NCBI GenBank assembly: GCA_049115695.1
Contig: JAGDZR010000007.1
Span: 62,001 to 126,000 of the forward strand
DNA length: 64,000 bases
Reading direction: 5' to 3'
Origin: JAGDZR01 sp049115695
GTDB taxonomy: Bacteria; Bacteroidota; Bacteroidia; Cytophagales; Cyclobacteriaceae
Part shown: in pieces, positions 36,716 through 44,377 of the stretch
Position numbering within the stretch: position 1 is the stretch's first letter
How the letters are laid out: each line of letters opens with the position of its first letter
Made by a program: the position numbers and the translations under genes
The notes under the pieces: generated by a model
What the model was told of the DNA's origin: nothing
Database searches by the model: none
Seen by the model: the letters and a program-made list of their open reading frames with translations, nothing else

Positions 36716-37984
36716 TCACAAAAAAGAAGGTAAGAACAGTGAAATCACGGGAAATAATGTAACCAGAATCAATACCACCAAGGAAACCAAAAGGAATGGC
36801 AAACTCTCTTTGCTCACAACAGATAACGACTCTTTTCCAATTCCTGACGCCACGAACAAACAAACTCCCACTGGAGGGGTTGTGAGTCCAATCATCAGAT
36901 TGAGCATAGCGATCACTGAGAAGTGAATGGGATCCACTCCTACACTAACTGCCACTTTCAATAGAATAGTGAAAAGCACGAGCAAAGCGGCCACTGTCTC
37001 CATGAATGTCCCAACAAAAATCAGCAGTAGGTTAATCAACAACAGCACGACATACTTATTGGTAGAAAACCCGAGAATACCATCCGCGATTGCCTGCGGC
37101 AGTCTGTCCACAATCAGTAACCAACCAAATAGATTAGCAAAACCAACCAGCACCATCAGTGATGCACTGGTCTTCATGGAGTCCACCACAATTTTCTTGA
37201 GATTCTCGAATTTCAGCTCCTTATAAATCCATACACCAACAATTAAGGCATAAATCACAGCGATGATGGAAGCCTCGGTCGGAGTAAAAATCCCTCCTAT
37301 GATACCAAACAAGATCAAAAAGGTCATGAGTAATGCCCAAAAGGTATCCAGGAAACCTTTAAAAATGGTTTTGGCACTACTCTTTGGATGCTTTGGATAA
37401 GCTCTCTTTCTGGATATCAGGTACACAGCAATCATAAATCCAAGGCCTAATAACAATCCGGGAATAGCTCCCGCTAAGAACAGCTTACCTACTGAAAGAC
37501 CTGTCAAAGATGCCGCAATAATCATGGGGACACTTGGAGGAATGATAGGTCCCACCACCGATGAAGTGGCTGTCACAGCACATGAAAAACCTCCACCGTA
37601 CCCTTCCTTTTTCATAGCAGGGATCATCACTGAACCTATACTCGCTGTATCAGATACCGCTGTTCCTGAGATACCAGCAAACAACATGGAAGATCCTACA
37701 TTGGCTAGTGCTAGTCCACCCCTGATATGACCAAGTAAATGATTGCAAAATCGTATAATTCGCTCCGTCATACCTCCTTGATTCATGAGGTTTCCAGCCA
37801 ATATGAATCCAGGAATACTCAGCAATACAAACACATCGATACCCGCATAGAGCTTAGAAGGGATCAAGATCAAAGGAAACCCCTGGATCAGGACATAGAT
37901 CAATGAAGATATACCCAGTGAAAATGCAACTGGCACACGAATCGCAATGAGAATCGCAAAAAGAACAAAAAGTATAATAATCAT
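36716..37984 (-). CDS. TRAP transporter large permease (DctM)
   Basis: A 422-residue inner-membrane protein with about 12 hydrophobic helices. It carries family blocks near VPVAFSLGISSLIYVL, IPGFILAGNLMNQGG, GISGTAVSDTASIGSVMIPAMKKEGY (a sodium-site region), the PPSVPMIIAASLTGLSVGKLFLAGAIPG stretch and a second-half GLTTPPVGVCLFVASGI. It forms the transport pathway of a Na+-coupled tripartite carboxylate-type transporter. The ATG overlaps the dctQ stop by 4 bp. TRAP systems import organic acids, uronates, sialic acid and other small acidic or polyol compounds. Confidence 0.95.
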   Translation of the reverse strand: MIIILFVLFAILIAIRVPVAFSLGISSLIYVLIQGFPLILIPSKLYAGIDVFVLLSIPGFILAGNLMNQGGMTERIIRFCNHLLGHIRGGLALANVGSSMLFAGISGTAVSDTASIGSVMIPAMKKEGYGGGFSCAVTATSSVVGPIIPPSVPMIIAASLTGLSVGKLFLAGAIPGLLLGLGFMIAVYLISRKRAYPKHPKSSAKTIFKGFLDTFWALLMTFLILFGIIGGIFTPTEASIIAVIYALIVGVWIYKELKFENLKKIVVDSMKTSASLMVLVGFANLFGWLLIVDRLPQAIADGILGFSTNKYVVLLLINLLLIFVGTFMETVAALLVLFTILLKVAVSVGVDPIHFSVIAMLNLMIGLTTPPVGVCLFVASGIGKESLSVVSKESLPFLLVSLVVLILVTLFPVISLFLPSFL

Positions 37985-38439
37985 TTTTTTGCCTTCGCTT
38001 GTTTAGTCAGTAATAAAATGGCATGATAGGTTATTGAAAAGGACATGACCAATAAGCTAATAAAAGAAATCGCCATGGGCACCTTGAGACTTGGCGATTT
38101 CTCTGACCATCCCATTTTCACATATTGAATTCCATAAATTCCTACAACCAAAAACAATATGGCGACTAAACCATACACAAGTAGATTCAGTCCATGTTTC
38201 CACTTCGAACCTAATCGATCGTATACAATATCCAGCTGCACAAAATCTCCGCTCTCAAGGGCCAGTCCTGCCGAAAAACTCATCGTGTAGATAAAAAAGA
38301 ATCTGGAAGCCTCCTCGGTCCATGGTGGTGCACTTTCCAGGAAAAATCGGGCGAATATTTGCAAAAGCACGGAACCCACTAAACCAATGGTTCCCATGTA
38401 TGTTCCGGCCAATAATAGTTTTCTCACCACCTTACTCAT
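37981..38439 (-). CDS. TRAP transporter small permease (DctQ)
   Basis: A 152-residue protein with four hydrophobic segments, including LLAGTYMGTIGLVGSVLLQIFARFF and the typical ESAPPWTEEASRFFFIYTMSFSAGLALESGDFVQLDIVYDRLG block (the TEE and the following membrane helix are DctQ hallmarks). It pairs with DctM. Start and stop overlap the neighbouring genes by 4 bp on each side, which means tight translational coupling of dctP-dctQ-dctM. Confidence 0.93.
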   Translation of the reverse strand: MSKVVRKLLLAGTYMGTIGLVGSVLLQIFARFFLESAPPWTEEASRFFFIYTMSFSAGLALESGDFVQLDIVYDRLGSKWKHGLNLLVYGLVAILFLVVGIYGIQYVKMGWSEKSPSLKVPMAISFISLLVMSFSITYHAILLLTKQAKAKK

Positions 38440-39407
38440 AGCTCATTGGCCGCTTTTATCTGTTTGTAAATTTCCTGCATTTTTGGTGTTAGACTCTGGT
38501 AGATCGCTACACTAGCTTTTTCCTTGAATGCCTGATTGTCTACTTCTATTAATTCCATCCCCAATTCCTGTAGCTCAACTTGCACCTTTCTTTCATTCTC
38601 CAGAAAAATCTGATGATGAAACCTCTCCATGTCTTTGGCTGCCTCATCAAAAATTACCTTCAAATCCAGAGGAAATCTCTGATATTGCTTCTCTCCAATG
38701 ACGATGTAATTCCAACTTTGAACATGCGCTGTAAGATTGACGAATTTCTGAACTTCCGAAAACCCTGCCGCACGAATCAAGGCAAATGGATTTTCCTGCC
38801 CTTCAATGGTACCCTGCTGTAGGGAAGTAAAGACTTCTGAAAAAGCCATCGGTGTTGGTTTCGCACCAAGTGCTTCCCATGCAGTGATAAATGTTGGCAG
38901 ATTGGGTACTCTTACGATAAATCCATTCAGGTCATCAGGATGCCGGATGGGTCGGTTGGAAGTCAAATGTCTTGGGCCTCTGGCGAGAATAGCAATTGGT
39001 CTCATACCAGTCTTGGAAATCATCTCTTCCTCCATCTGCTTACCAATAGGTCCCTCAATCACTTGCCTCATCTCTGTGGAATCAGAAAAGAGGAAAGGCA
39101 TATCACATAATGCAACAATGTCGATCCAATTGGAGAGCATTGATCCGGTGGTACACATATCAATCACATCTGCCTGAATCAATCGAATGGCTTCTATTTC
39201 CTTAGCCAATTGTTCAGAATGAAACACCTCCACCTGTATGCGTCCTTGTGACCTTTCTTCCAGAATTTCCTCAAAGTATTCAGTTGCCCTGTACCATGGG
39301 TGCTGCTCATTTACAAGGTGTGAAAATCTCAATGTTATGGTCTCGTCTTTCGAAGCACAGCCTAAGAGAATGAGCACCAACATCAAGCTCAAAACATTTA
39401 TTTTCAT
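38436..39407 (-). CDS. TRAP transporter substrate-binding lipoprotein (DctP)
   Basis: The periplasmic solute receptor of the TRAP system, 323 residues from the ATG at 39407. A longer frame reaches 39527 but lacks a signal peptide. The short start gives MKINVLSLMLVLILLGC, a clear lipoprotein signal with Cys17, so the receptor is probably membrane-anchored. Typical blocks are ITLRFSHLVNEQHPWYRATEYFEEILEERS, GFIVRVPNLPTFITAWEALGAKPTPMAFSEVFTSLQQGTIEGQENPF (with the conserved arginine that binds the substrate carboxylate) and SWNYIVIGEKQYQ. A carboxylate-bearing substrate such as a uronate or sugar acid is likely but not shown. Confidence 0.93.
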   Translation of the reverse strand: MKINVLSLMLVLILLGCASKDETITLRFSHLVNEQHPWYRATEYFEEILEERSQGRIQVEVFHSEQLAKEIEAIRLIQADVIDMCTTGSMLSNWIDIVALCDMPFLFSDSTEMRQVIEGPIGKQMEEEMISKTGMRPIAILARGPRHLTSNRPIRHPDDLNGFIVRVPNLPTFITAWEALGAKPTPMAFSEVFTSLQQGTIEGQENPFALIRAAGFSEVQKFVNLTAHVQSWNYIVIGEKQYQRFPLDLKVIFDEAAKDMERFHHQIFLENERKVQVELQELGMELIEVDNQAFKEKASVAIYQSLTPKMQEIYKQIKAANEL

Positions 39408-39722
39408 AGCCTCCAAAGATATACACATAAGTTTTTGGGACTGGCAGTAAATCGGCTGTACAACCTCGACTTTAAATAGACAGCTCCAAAAACTAGCGCA
39501 TGTTAAATTTCTGATTCCCCTGCACAATTACAATCGCGCATTTTCTTAATAAACTCATTTAAAACGGAAATATGAACTATCCTCTTCAACCCTGATGGGG
39601 TCATTTTCTTTCCATTTATAGGGGCATTTAATTATTCAAGATACCTACCTTGGCAATCCTATCTGATTTTAGACTAAAAACATCAACTTTATATTGGTGA
39701 GTTGTTTTTGACCCAAATTGAA
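39408..39722. other. intergenic region between dctP and the hybrid regulator
   Basis: About 315 bp of divergent control DNA between the TRAP operon and the hybrid two-component gene. On the reverse strand TATCTTTG at 39414-39421 matches the Bacteroidota -7 box but lies only 7 bp upstream of the chosen dctP ATG, so it would give an almost leaderless mRNA. No gene-like frame or strong hairpin is seen. Confidence 0.4.
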
Positions 39723-42700
39723 ATGTTCTTGAACCGGTTATTTCTTCTAGCATGGCTCCTAATTACTGTAGTATCTAACTGTATATCTCAAGTTTCCAAT
39801 CCGTCATTCAGCAACTTTTCAACCCAAAATGGATTGTCTCAAAATGACGTTCGCAGCATTTTTCAAGACCAGGACGGCTTTATATGGGTTGGAACTTATG
39901 GTGGTCTCAATAGGTTTGATGGGTACGAATTCAAGGTTTACACCCATCGCATTGGTGACGAAACGAGTTTATCAAGTAATTTGATTGGTGACATTGACCA
40001 GGACTCACATGGAAACATATGGGTGGCAACTGATGATCAAGGTCTCAATATGCTCAATATCCATAATGAGCAATTTTTAAGGATACGCAATCAATCCGGT
40101 TTCCCAGACCAAATCATCTCCAACCATGTATTGTGCATCGAGATAGATGACGAGCAAAATGTATGGGCAGGTAGTGAAAATGGTATCAATCTTATCAAAT
40201 ACAATCAAAAGACCCAAGAAGTCTCTATCCGCCAATTCAGAGACATCCAACAAGAAACTCCAAGAATTAATACGATCTATCAGGATCGCCTGAAAAACAT
40301 CTGGTTGGGTACTCCTACAGGACTTACCAGATGCATTAAGTCCGGAAACGATCAGTACGAATTCATCAAATACGGTTTTGATGAATTGATTCGGTCTTTT
40401 AGTGAAAATGATACAGCGCTACTGATTCAAACCAATCGCCACTTGTACGCTCTTCCTTTTAAAGAAGCAAGCAACAGTAATCCCAAAGTAAGTATTGTAG
40501 GCAGAGATTATAGCGCCTTTGAAATCATATTATCCCGAAATGGACAAATATGGGGAACAACCCATTCGGGAATTAAGGTAATTGATCGAAAAAACTCAAC
40601 TTCAACGGTTATTGATAAGGGTTTGAATTCGATCTACTGCGAATCCATATATCTTGACAAAACTGGCATGATCTGGGTTGGGACCAATGGCGGTGGTCTC
40701 AATCTTTACAACCCATATCAAAAATCCTTTCAACAATACTATCATCAACCTTCCTATAAACCATTGCTTTCAAATAAGATTAGAGCGATAAAGGAAGACA
40801 GTGATGAAAACATCTGGATTGGCACTGAAGGAGCTGGCATTTTCATGATTAAGGCTGGTAATGGTTTTAACCCAGAAAGGAGTTTCAGAGTCAACTCACA
40901 AGACAATCTTGTTTATGCTATTGAAGAAGTTTCCCTCGGTACAAAAAGGCAATTATGGATTGGTACTTCAATACCATCCCGGGTCGCCATAATTGACTTG
41001 AAAACTTACAATCAGATCGAAACCGAACCAGCCAATGCCATCAAAGTAGACACAGAAGGAGCTGTCTTCTCGATCTTCCAGGACATGGAAGGTCAAGTTT
41101 GGCTTGGTACCTACAACAAAGGACTCTATCGGCTACAATTTGACGAAATCGGAAATCTGATTGAACAAAAGCATTTTACATCGCAGGAATGGGACGGGAC
41201 CAGCATTTCTTCCAACATCATCAGGAGTATTGTGGAGGACAAGTCAGGTAATCTTTGGATAGGCACTGACAAAGGAGTGAACAAACTTATTCGTCAGGAA
41301 AAAATGATTGATAATCCCAATTTTATCAAATATCAACACAACCCCAATGACGAAACAAGTCTGAGCTATGACTATGTGCTACCCATACATGCTAGTAGCA
41401 ATGGTACCATTTGGATAGGAACTATGGGAGGAGGACTTAATAAATTGATACCCGGCACCTCAAATAGTAATGACAGCTTTGAGCGTATTGGTGTCAAGGA
41501 TGGGCTGCCAGACAACACCATTAAATCATTGGAGGAAGATGAGCAAGGCAATCTATGGGTCGGAACAAATCGAGGACTATCGAAGCTCCACATAGCAAGC
41601 AAATCGATCATCACATATGGGCTTAATGACGGCTTACAGGACCTGGAATTTGGAGAAATAGCATCCATCACCAGAAAAAATGGTGAGATGATTTTTGGAG
41701 GTGTTAAGGGGTTTAATCGATTTCGCCCTTCTGAAATTGTGCCGGATACTACTTCGGCCTCTGTTGGCTTTACGGAGTTTAGAGTATTGAACAAAACCAT
41801 AAATCCTGGTGACTTGGTCAATGACAGAGTGGTACTCGGAGATGCGCTGAACGAAACTGAAGAAATTGTTTTGACCCATCTTGAAAGTAGTTTTTCAATT
41901 GCGTTTTCAGCCTTGCACTATGCTGCTCCCGAACAAAACGAATATCAATATCTTCTTGATGGTTTTGACGAATCGTGGATTTCAGTGCCCTCAAGTAACA
42001 GAATAGCGAGATATACAAACCTCTCTCCAGGATCCTATGTCTTCAAGGTCCGTGCGAGCAATAGCAATGGCTTTTGGAGTTCTAATAATCGTTCTATCAG
42101 CATCACTATTAGGCCTCCTTTTTGGCAAACACCCTATGCAATAGCAGGTTATATCTTGATATTTCTGATCAGTTTATGGTTTTTCAGGAAATACACCCTT
42201 ATCTCCTACAGTTTAAAAAATCAGTTCCAATTGGAACATTTAGAAAAAGAGAAATTGGAAGAGGTTAGCCAACTCAAACTCAAGTTCTTTACCAACATCT
42301 CTCATGAATTCCGTACTCCGCTTACACTGATTTTGGGACTTACAGAAAAGCTTAAGTCAAACGCTGTGGAAGAAGCTGAGAAAGAATCATACTATTCCAA
42401 AATTCATCGCAATGCCCACGTTCTGCTCAATCTGGTGAATCAACTACTAGACTTCAGAAAAGTCGAACAAGGCAAAATGACTATCAAAGTAGCCAAAGGA
42501 AATATTGGAGATTACATCAAGAGCCTGTGCGAGAACTTCAATGACCTGGCAATACGAAAACAGATTGAGTATCACTACGAGCAAGAAGAACCAATTTTTG
42601 GATACTTGGACAGAGATATCCTTGAACGCATCCTGTTCAATCTGTTATCAAATGCATTCAAATTCACAGATGAATCAGGAGAAATACATGTACTGTTGGA

Positions 42701-43820
42701 GATTGAAAATGACCATCTCCACCTAGAGGTGCGTGATACTGGAATTGGTATGTCTCAAGAAGTCAGGGACAATCTATTCGAGCGGTTTTCTCACACTTTT
42801 GTGAAACGCGAGCATGGCTCAGGTATCGGCTTGTCTTATACCAAAGGTTTGATAGATCTTTATCAGGGAACCATCAAATTTGATTCTGTTGAAGGCGTGG
42901 GAACCACCTTTGTTGTAACGCTTCCTTTCCTCGAGCATCAATTTGAGGATCTTGTTGAAAAACAGCATGATGAAGAACCGGATGAAATCCGTCAGAAGGA
43001 AGTGGACTGGATACTGGATGAATCATCCGAAAATGGCAATTCCAATGAAAAACAAGACGCTCATGAGCATACCATACTAATCGTTGAGGACAATGAAGAC
43101 ATCCTCTTTTACCTAAATGAGCACTTCAAAAGCAAGTACAATATTATTCAGACCAGAAATGGTAAACAGGCATTGGATACCTGTCTTAACAAAGACATCC
43201 AAATTGTGATAAGTGATATCATGATGCCTGAAATGGATGGGCTTGAATTTTGTGCGCGTTTAAAATCCGATGATCGCATCAACCATATTCCGATAATACT
43301 ATTAACAGCCAAGCGATCTCAGGACAGTAAGTTGGAAGGATATGAAAAAGGCGCAGATGCCTACATTTCCAAGCCATTCAATATTGAAGAGTTGGATACT
43401 CGTTTGGCTTCCTTACTTGCCTCTCGCCAGAAGCTGTTAGAAAAGCTTCAAACCAAAATGGAACTCTCTCCATCGGAAATTCAGGTCACCAGTCTGGACG
43501 AGCGATTTCTGAAACGTGTGATGGGATTTATTGAAGACAACATGAGCCTGTCCGAACTAACAATTGATATGATTGCCAAAGAAGTAGGTATGTCACAACT
43601 TCATCTGAACAAAAAGCTAAAAGTCCTGGTAGGTCAGACAGCAAATGTATTTGTAAGAACCATGCGATTAAAGCGGGCTGCACAACTATTAGCTAAAAAC
43701 CAACACTCTGTGAATGAGGTAATGTATGAAGTTGGGTTTATGGATGCCAAGTACTTTAGAAGCTGTTTTAAAAAACAATTTGGCACAACACCTACTGAGT
43801 ATCAGAAAGAGAGAGTTTGA
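39723..43820 (+). CDS. hybrid two-component system sensor/regulator (HTCS) with AraC-type output
   Basis: A single 1365-residue protein holding a full signalling chain; the ATG at 39723 is preferred over a TTG at 39702. After a signal anchor (FLLAWLLITVVSNCIS), residues ~30-690 contain many regulator-propeller repeats (GLSQNDVRSIFQDQDGFIWVGTYGGLNRFDG type). A Y_Y_Y domain (YQYLLDGFDESWISV) and a membrane helix (YAIAGYILIFLISLWFF) follow. The HisKA domain has the phosphoacceptor His861 in NISHEFRTPLTL, the HATPase has NLLSNAFKF and DTGIGMS, the receiver has Asp1165 in VISDIMMPEMDGLEF, and an AraC HTH ends the protein. Such regulators sense oligosaccharides and control polysaccharide loci; this one probably controls the genes around it. 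Confidence 0.95.
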   Translation: MFLNRLFLLAWLLITVVSNCISQVSNPSFSNFSTQNGLSQNDVRSIFQDQDGFIWVGTYGGLNRFDGYEFKVYTHRIGDETSLSSNLIGDIDQDSHGNIWVATDDQGLNMLNIHNEQFLRIRNQSGFPDQIISNHVLCIEIDDEQNVWAGSENGINLIKYNQKTQEVSIRQFRDIQQETPRINTIYQDRLKNIWLGTPTGLTRCIKSGNDQYEFIKYGFDELIRSFSENDTALLIQTNRHLYALPFKEASNSNPKVSIVGRDYSAFEIILSRNGQIWGTTHSGIKVIDRKNSTSTVIDKGLNSIYCESIYLDKTGMIWVGTNGGGLNLYNPYQKSFQQYYHQPSYKPLLSNKIRAIKEDSDENIWIGTEGAGIFMIKAGNGFNPERSFRVNSQDNLVYAIEEVSLGTKRQLWIGTSIPSRVAIIDLKTYNQIETEPANAIKVDTEGAVFSIFQDMEGQVWLGTYNKGLYRLQFDEIGNLIEQKHFTSQEWDGTSISSNIIRSIVEDKSGNLWIGTDKGVNKLIRQEKMIDNPNFIKYQHNPNDETSLSYDYVLPIHASSNGTIWIGTMGGGLNKLIPGTSNSNDSFERIGVKDGLPDNTIKSLEEDEQGNLWVGTNRGLSKLHIASKSIITYGLNDGLQDLEFGEIASITRKNGEMIFGGVKGFNRFRPSEIVPDTTSASVGFTEFRVLNKTINPGDLVNDRVVLGDALNETEEIVLTHLESSFSIAFSALHYAAPEQNEYQYLLDGFDESWISVPSSNRIARYTNLSPGSYVFKVRASNSNGFWSSNNRSISITIRPPFWQTPYAIAGYILIFLISLWFFRKYTLISYSLKNQFQLEHLEKEKLEEVSQLKLKFFTNISHEFRTPLTLILGLTEKLKSNAVEEAEKESYYSKIHRNAHVLLNLVNQLLDFRKVEQGKMTIKVAKGNIGDYIKSLCENFNDLAIRKQIEYHYEQEEPIFGYLDRDILERILFNLLSNAFKFTDESGEIHVLLEIENDHLHLEVRDTGIGMSQEVRDNLFERFSHTFVKREHGSGIGLSYTKGLIDLYQGTIKFDSVEGVGTTFVVTLPFLEHQFEDLVEKQHDEEPDEIRQKEVDWILDESSENGNSNEKQDAHEHTILIVEDNEDILFYLNEHFKSKYNIIQTRNGKQALDTCLNKDIQIVISDIMMPEMDGLEFCARLKSDDRINHIPIILLTAKRSQDSKLEGYEKGADAYISKPFNIEELDTRLASLLASRQKLLEKLQTKMELSPSEIQVTSLDERFLKRVMGFIEDNMSLSELTIDMIAKEVGMSQLHLNKKLKVLVGQTANVFVRTMRLKRAAQLLAKNQHSVNEVMYEVGFMDAKYFRSCFKKQFGTTPTEYQKERV

Positions 43821-43840
43821 TTCTTATTAAAGCTTTTCAA

Positions 43841-43870
43841 GCTGGCGCGAGCTTGTAGCTCGTGACCTAC
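43841..43870 (+). repeat. left hairpin repeat of the RAYT-type element
   Basis: The core CGAGCT-TGT-AGCTCG (43848-43862) forms a 6-bp stem with a 3-base loop. Over about 29 aligned bases this unit differs from the reverse complement of 44169-44197 at only a few positions. Confidence 0.7.
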
Positions 43871-43893
43871 TGAATGCAAAAAATGGAAATCCT

Positions 43894-43918
43894 GGCCATT
43901 GTCGAATGGGCTTTTTTA
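43894..43918 (+). terminator. possible terminator downstream of the hybrid regulator
   Basis: CCATT at 43896-43900 pairs with AATGG at 43905-43909, extended imperfectly, and is followed by CTTTTTTAT. The stem is short, so the call is tentative; it falls inside the RAYT-type element. Confidence 0.4.
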
Positions 43919-43967
43919 TGATCAAGATTATTGTTTTTTATAAGTAATGGTTTTGTATTTTTAGCCG

Positions 43968-44156
43968 ATGAGCAGGAAATACAAGTTTCATAACAAAGAA
44001 GGCTTGTACTTTGTGAGTTTCGCTACTGTATACTGGCTAGACATTTTTGTGCGTGACATCTATTTCGATGAGGTTCTTGAACCAGAACACTGGAAGTATA
44101 GCAGCGCAATTGATTTTGCTGGAGGAAAGGGATTATTAGAAATAGATGTTCTGTAA
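43968..44156 (+). pseudogene. internally deleted REP-associated tyrosine transposase remnant
   Basis: A 62-codon open frame. Residues 1-33 (MSRKYKFHNKEGLYFVSFATVYWLDIFVRD and on) match the N-terminus of Y1/IS200-like REP-associated transposases. Residues ~36-62 (LEPEHWKYSSAIDFAGGKGLLEIDVL) match their C-terminus. The middle, which should hold the HUH metal site and the catalytic tyrosine helix (roughly 100 or more residues), is gone, yet the frame is intact across the join. The product cannot be an active transposase. It may be plain decay, or a small retained DNA-binding peptide. Confidence 0.75.
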
Positions 44157-44168
44157 GAAAGATTAGTT

Positions 44169-44197
44169 GTAGGTACGAGCTCAAAGCTCGCACCAGC
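44169..44197 (-). repeat. right hairpin repeat of the RAYT-type element
   Basis: CGAGCT-CAA-AGCTCG (44176-44190) is the same 6-bp stem as on the left, in inverted orientation, with the flanks GTAGGT and CACCAGC matching the left unit. Confidence 0.7.
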
Positions 44198-44232
44198 GGA
44201 GAATAAGAGAACCGGGTTTATTGCCGGGATCA

Positions 44233-44370
44233 CATTTCTCCTATATTAATGGTTGTTACATCAATGCATCCGAATCAGATGTATACCTTCAAGTCACCAA
44301 ACTTGCAGCAGGTAACTTGTCAGAAACCGCATTAACAAGTTGGTATAAAAATATAAGCACCAACCAGTAA
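44233..44370 (+). pseudogene. C-terminal remnant of a death-on-curing (Doc/Fic-like) toxin
   Basis: An open stretch of 45 codons ending in TAA, with no start codon of its own. Its translation begins HFSYINGCYINASESDVYLQ and continues VTKLAAGNLSETALTSWYKN. The pattern (F..-NG-Y-A..E-VY....KLAAG.LSE..L..W) is that of the last helices of Doc-family toxins, where the upstream part would carry HPFxxGNKR. That upstream part is absent, and the region before it is the right hairpin of the RAYT-type element. The match is from memory of the family, so moderate confidence. Confidence 0.45.
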
Positions 44371-44377
44371 CCCCGAA

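Larger units (their letters stand above)
43841..44197. mobile_element. REP/RAYT-type non-autonomous element with inverted hairpin ends
   Basis: Two near-identical hairpins in inverted orientation, 43841-43870 and 44169-44197, enclose a short open frame that is a truncated Y1-type (REP-associated) transposase. The whole unit is 357 bp. REP-associated transposases are known to mobilise palindromic repeats without target duplication, so the arrangement looks like a MITE- or REPIN-like derivative of such an element. It lies between the end of the hybrid regulator gene and a toxin-like remnant. Confidence 0.65.

Noticed and set aside
39408..39527. N-terminal extension of the TRAP receptor
   Set aside because: The extra ~40 residues are Cys-rich and polar, lack a signal peptide, and precede a clear lipoprotein signal starting at 39407.
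43968..44156. Functional small transposase gene
   Set aside because: The HUH metal site and catalytic tyrosine are absent and the protein is less than half the usual length.
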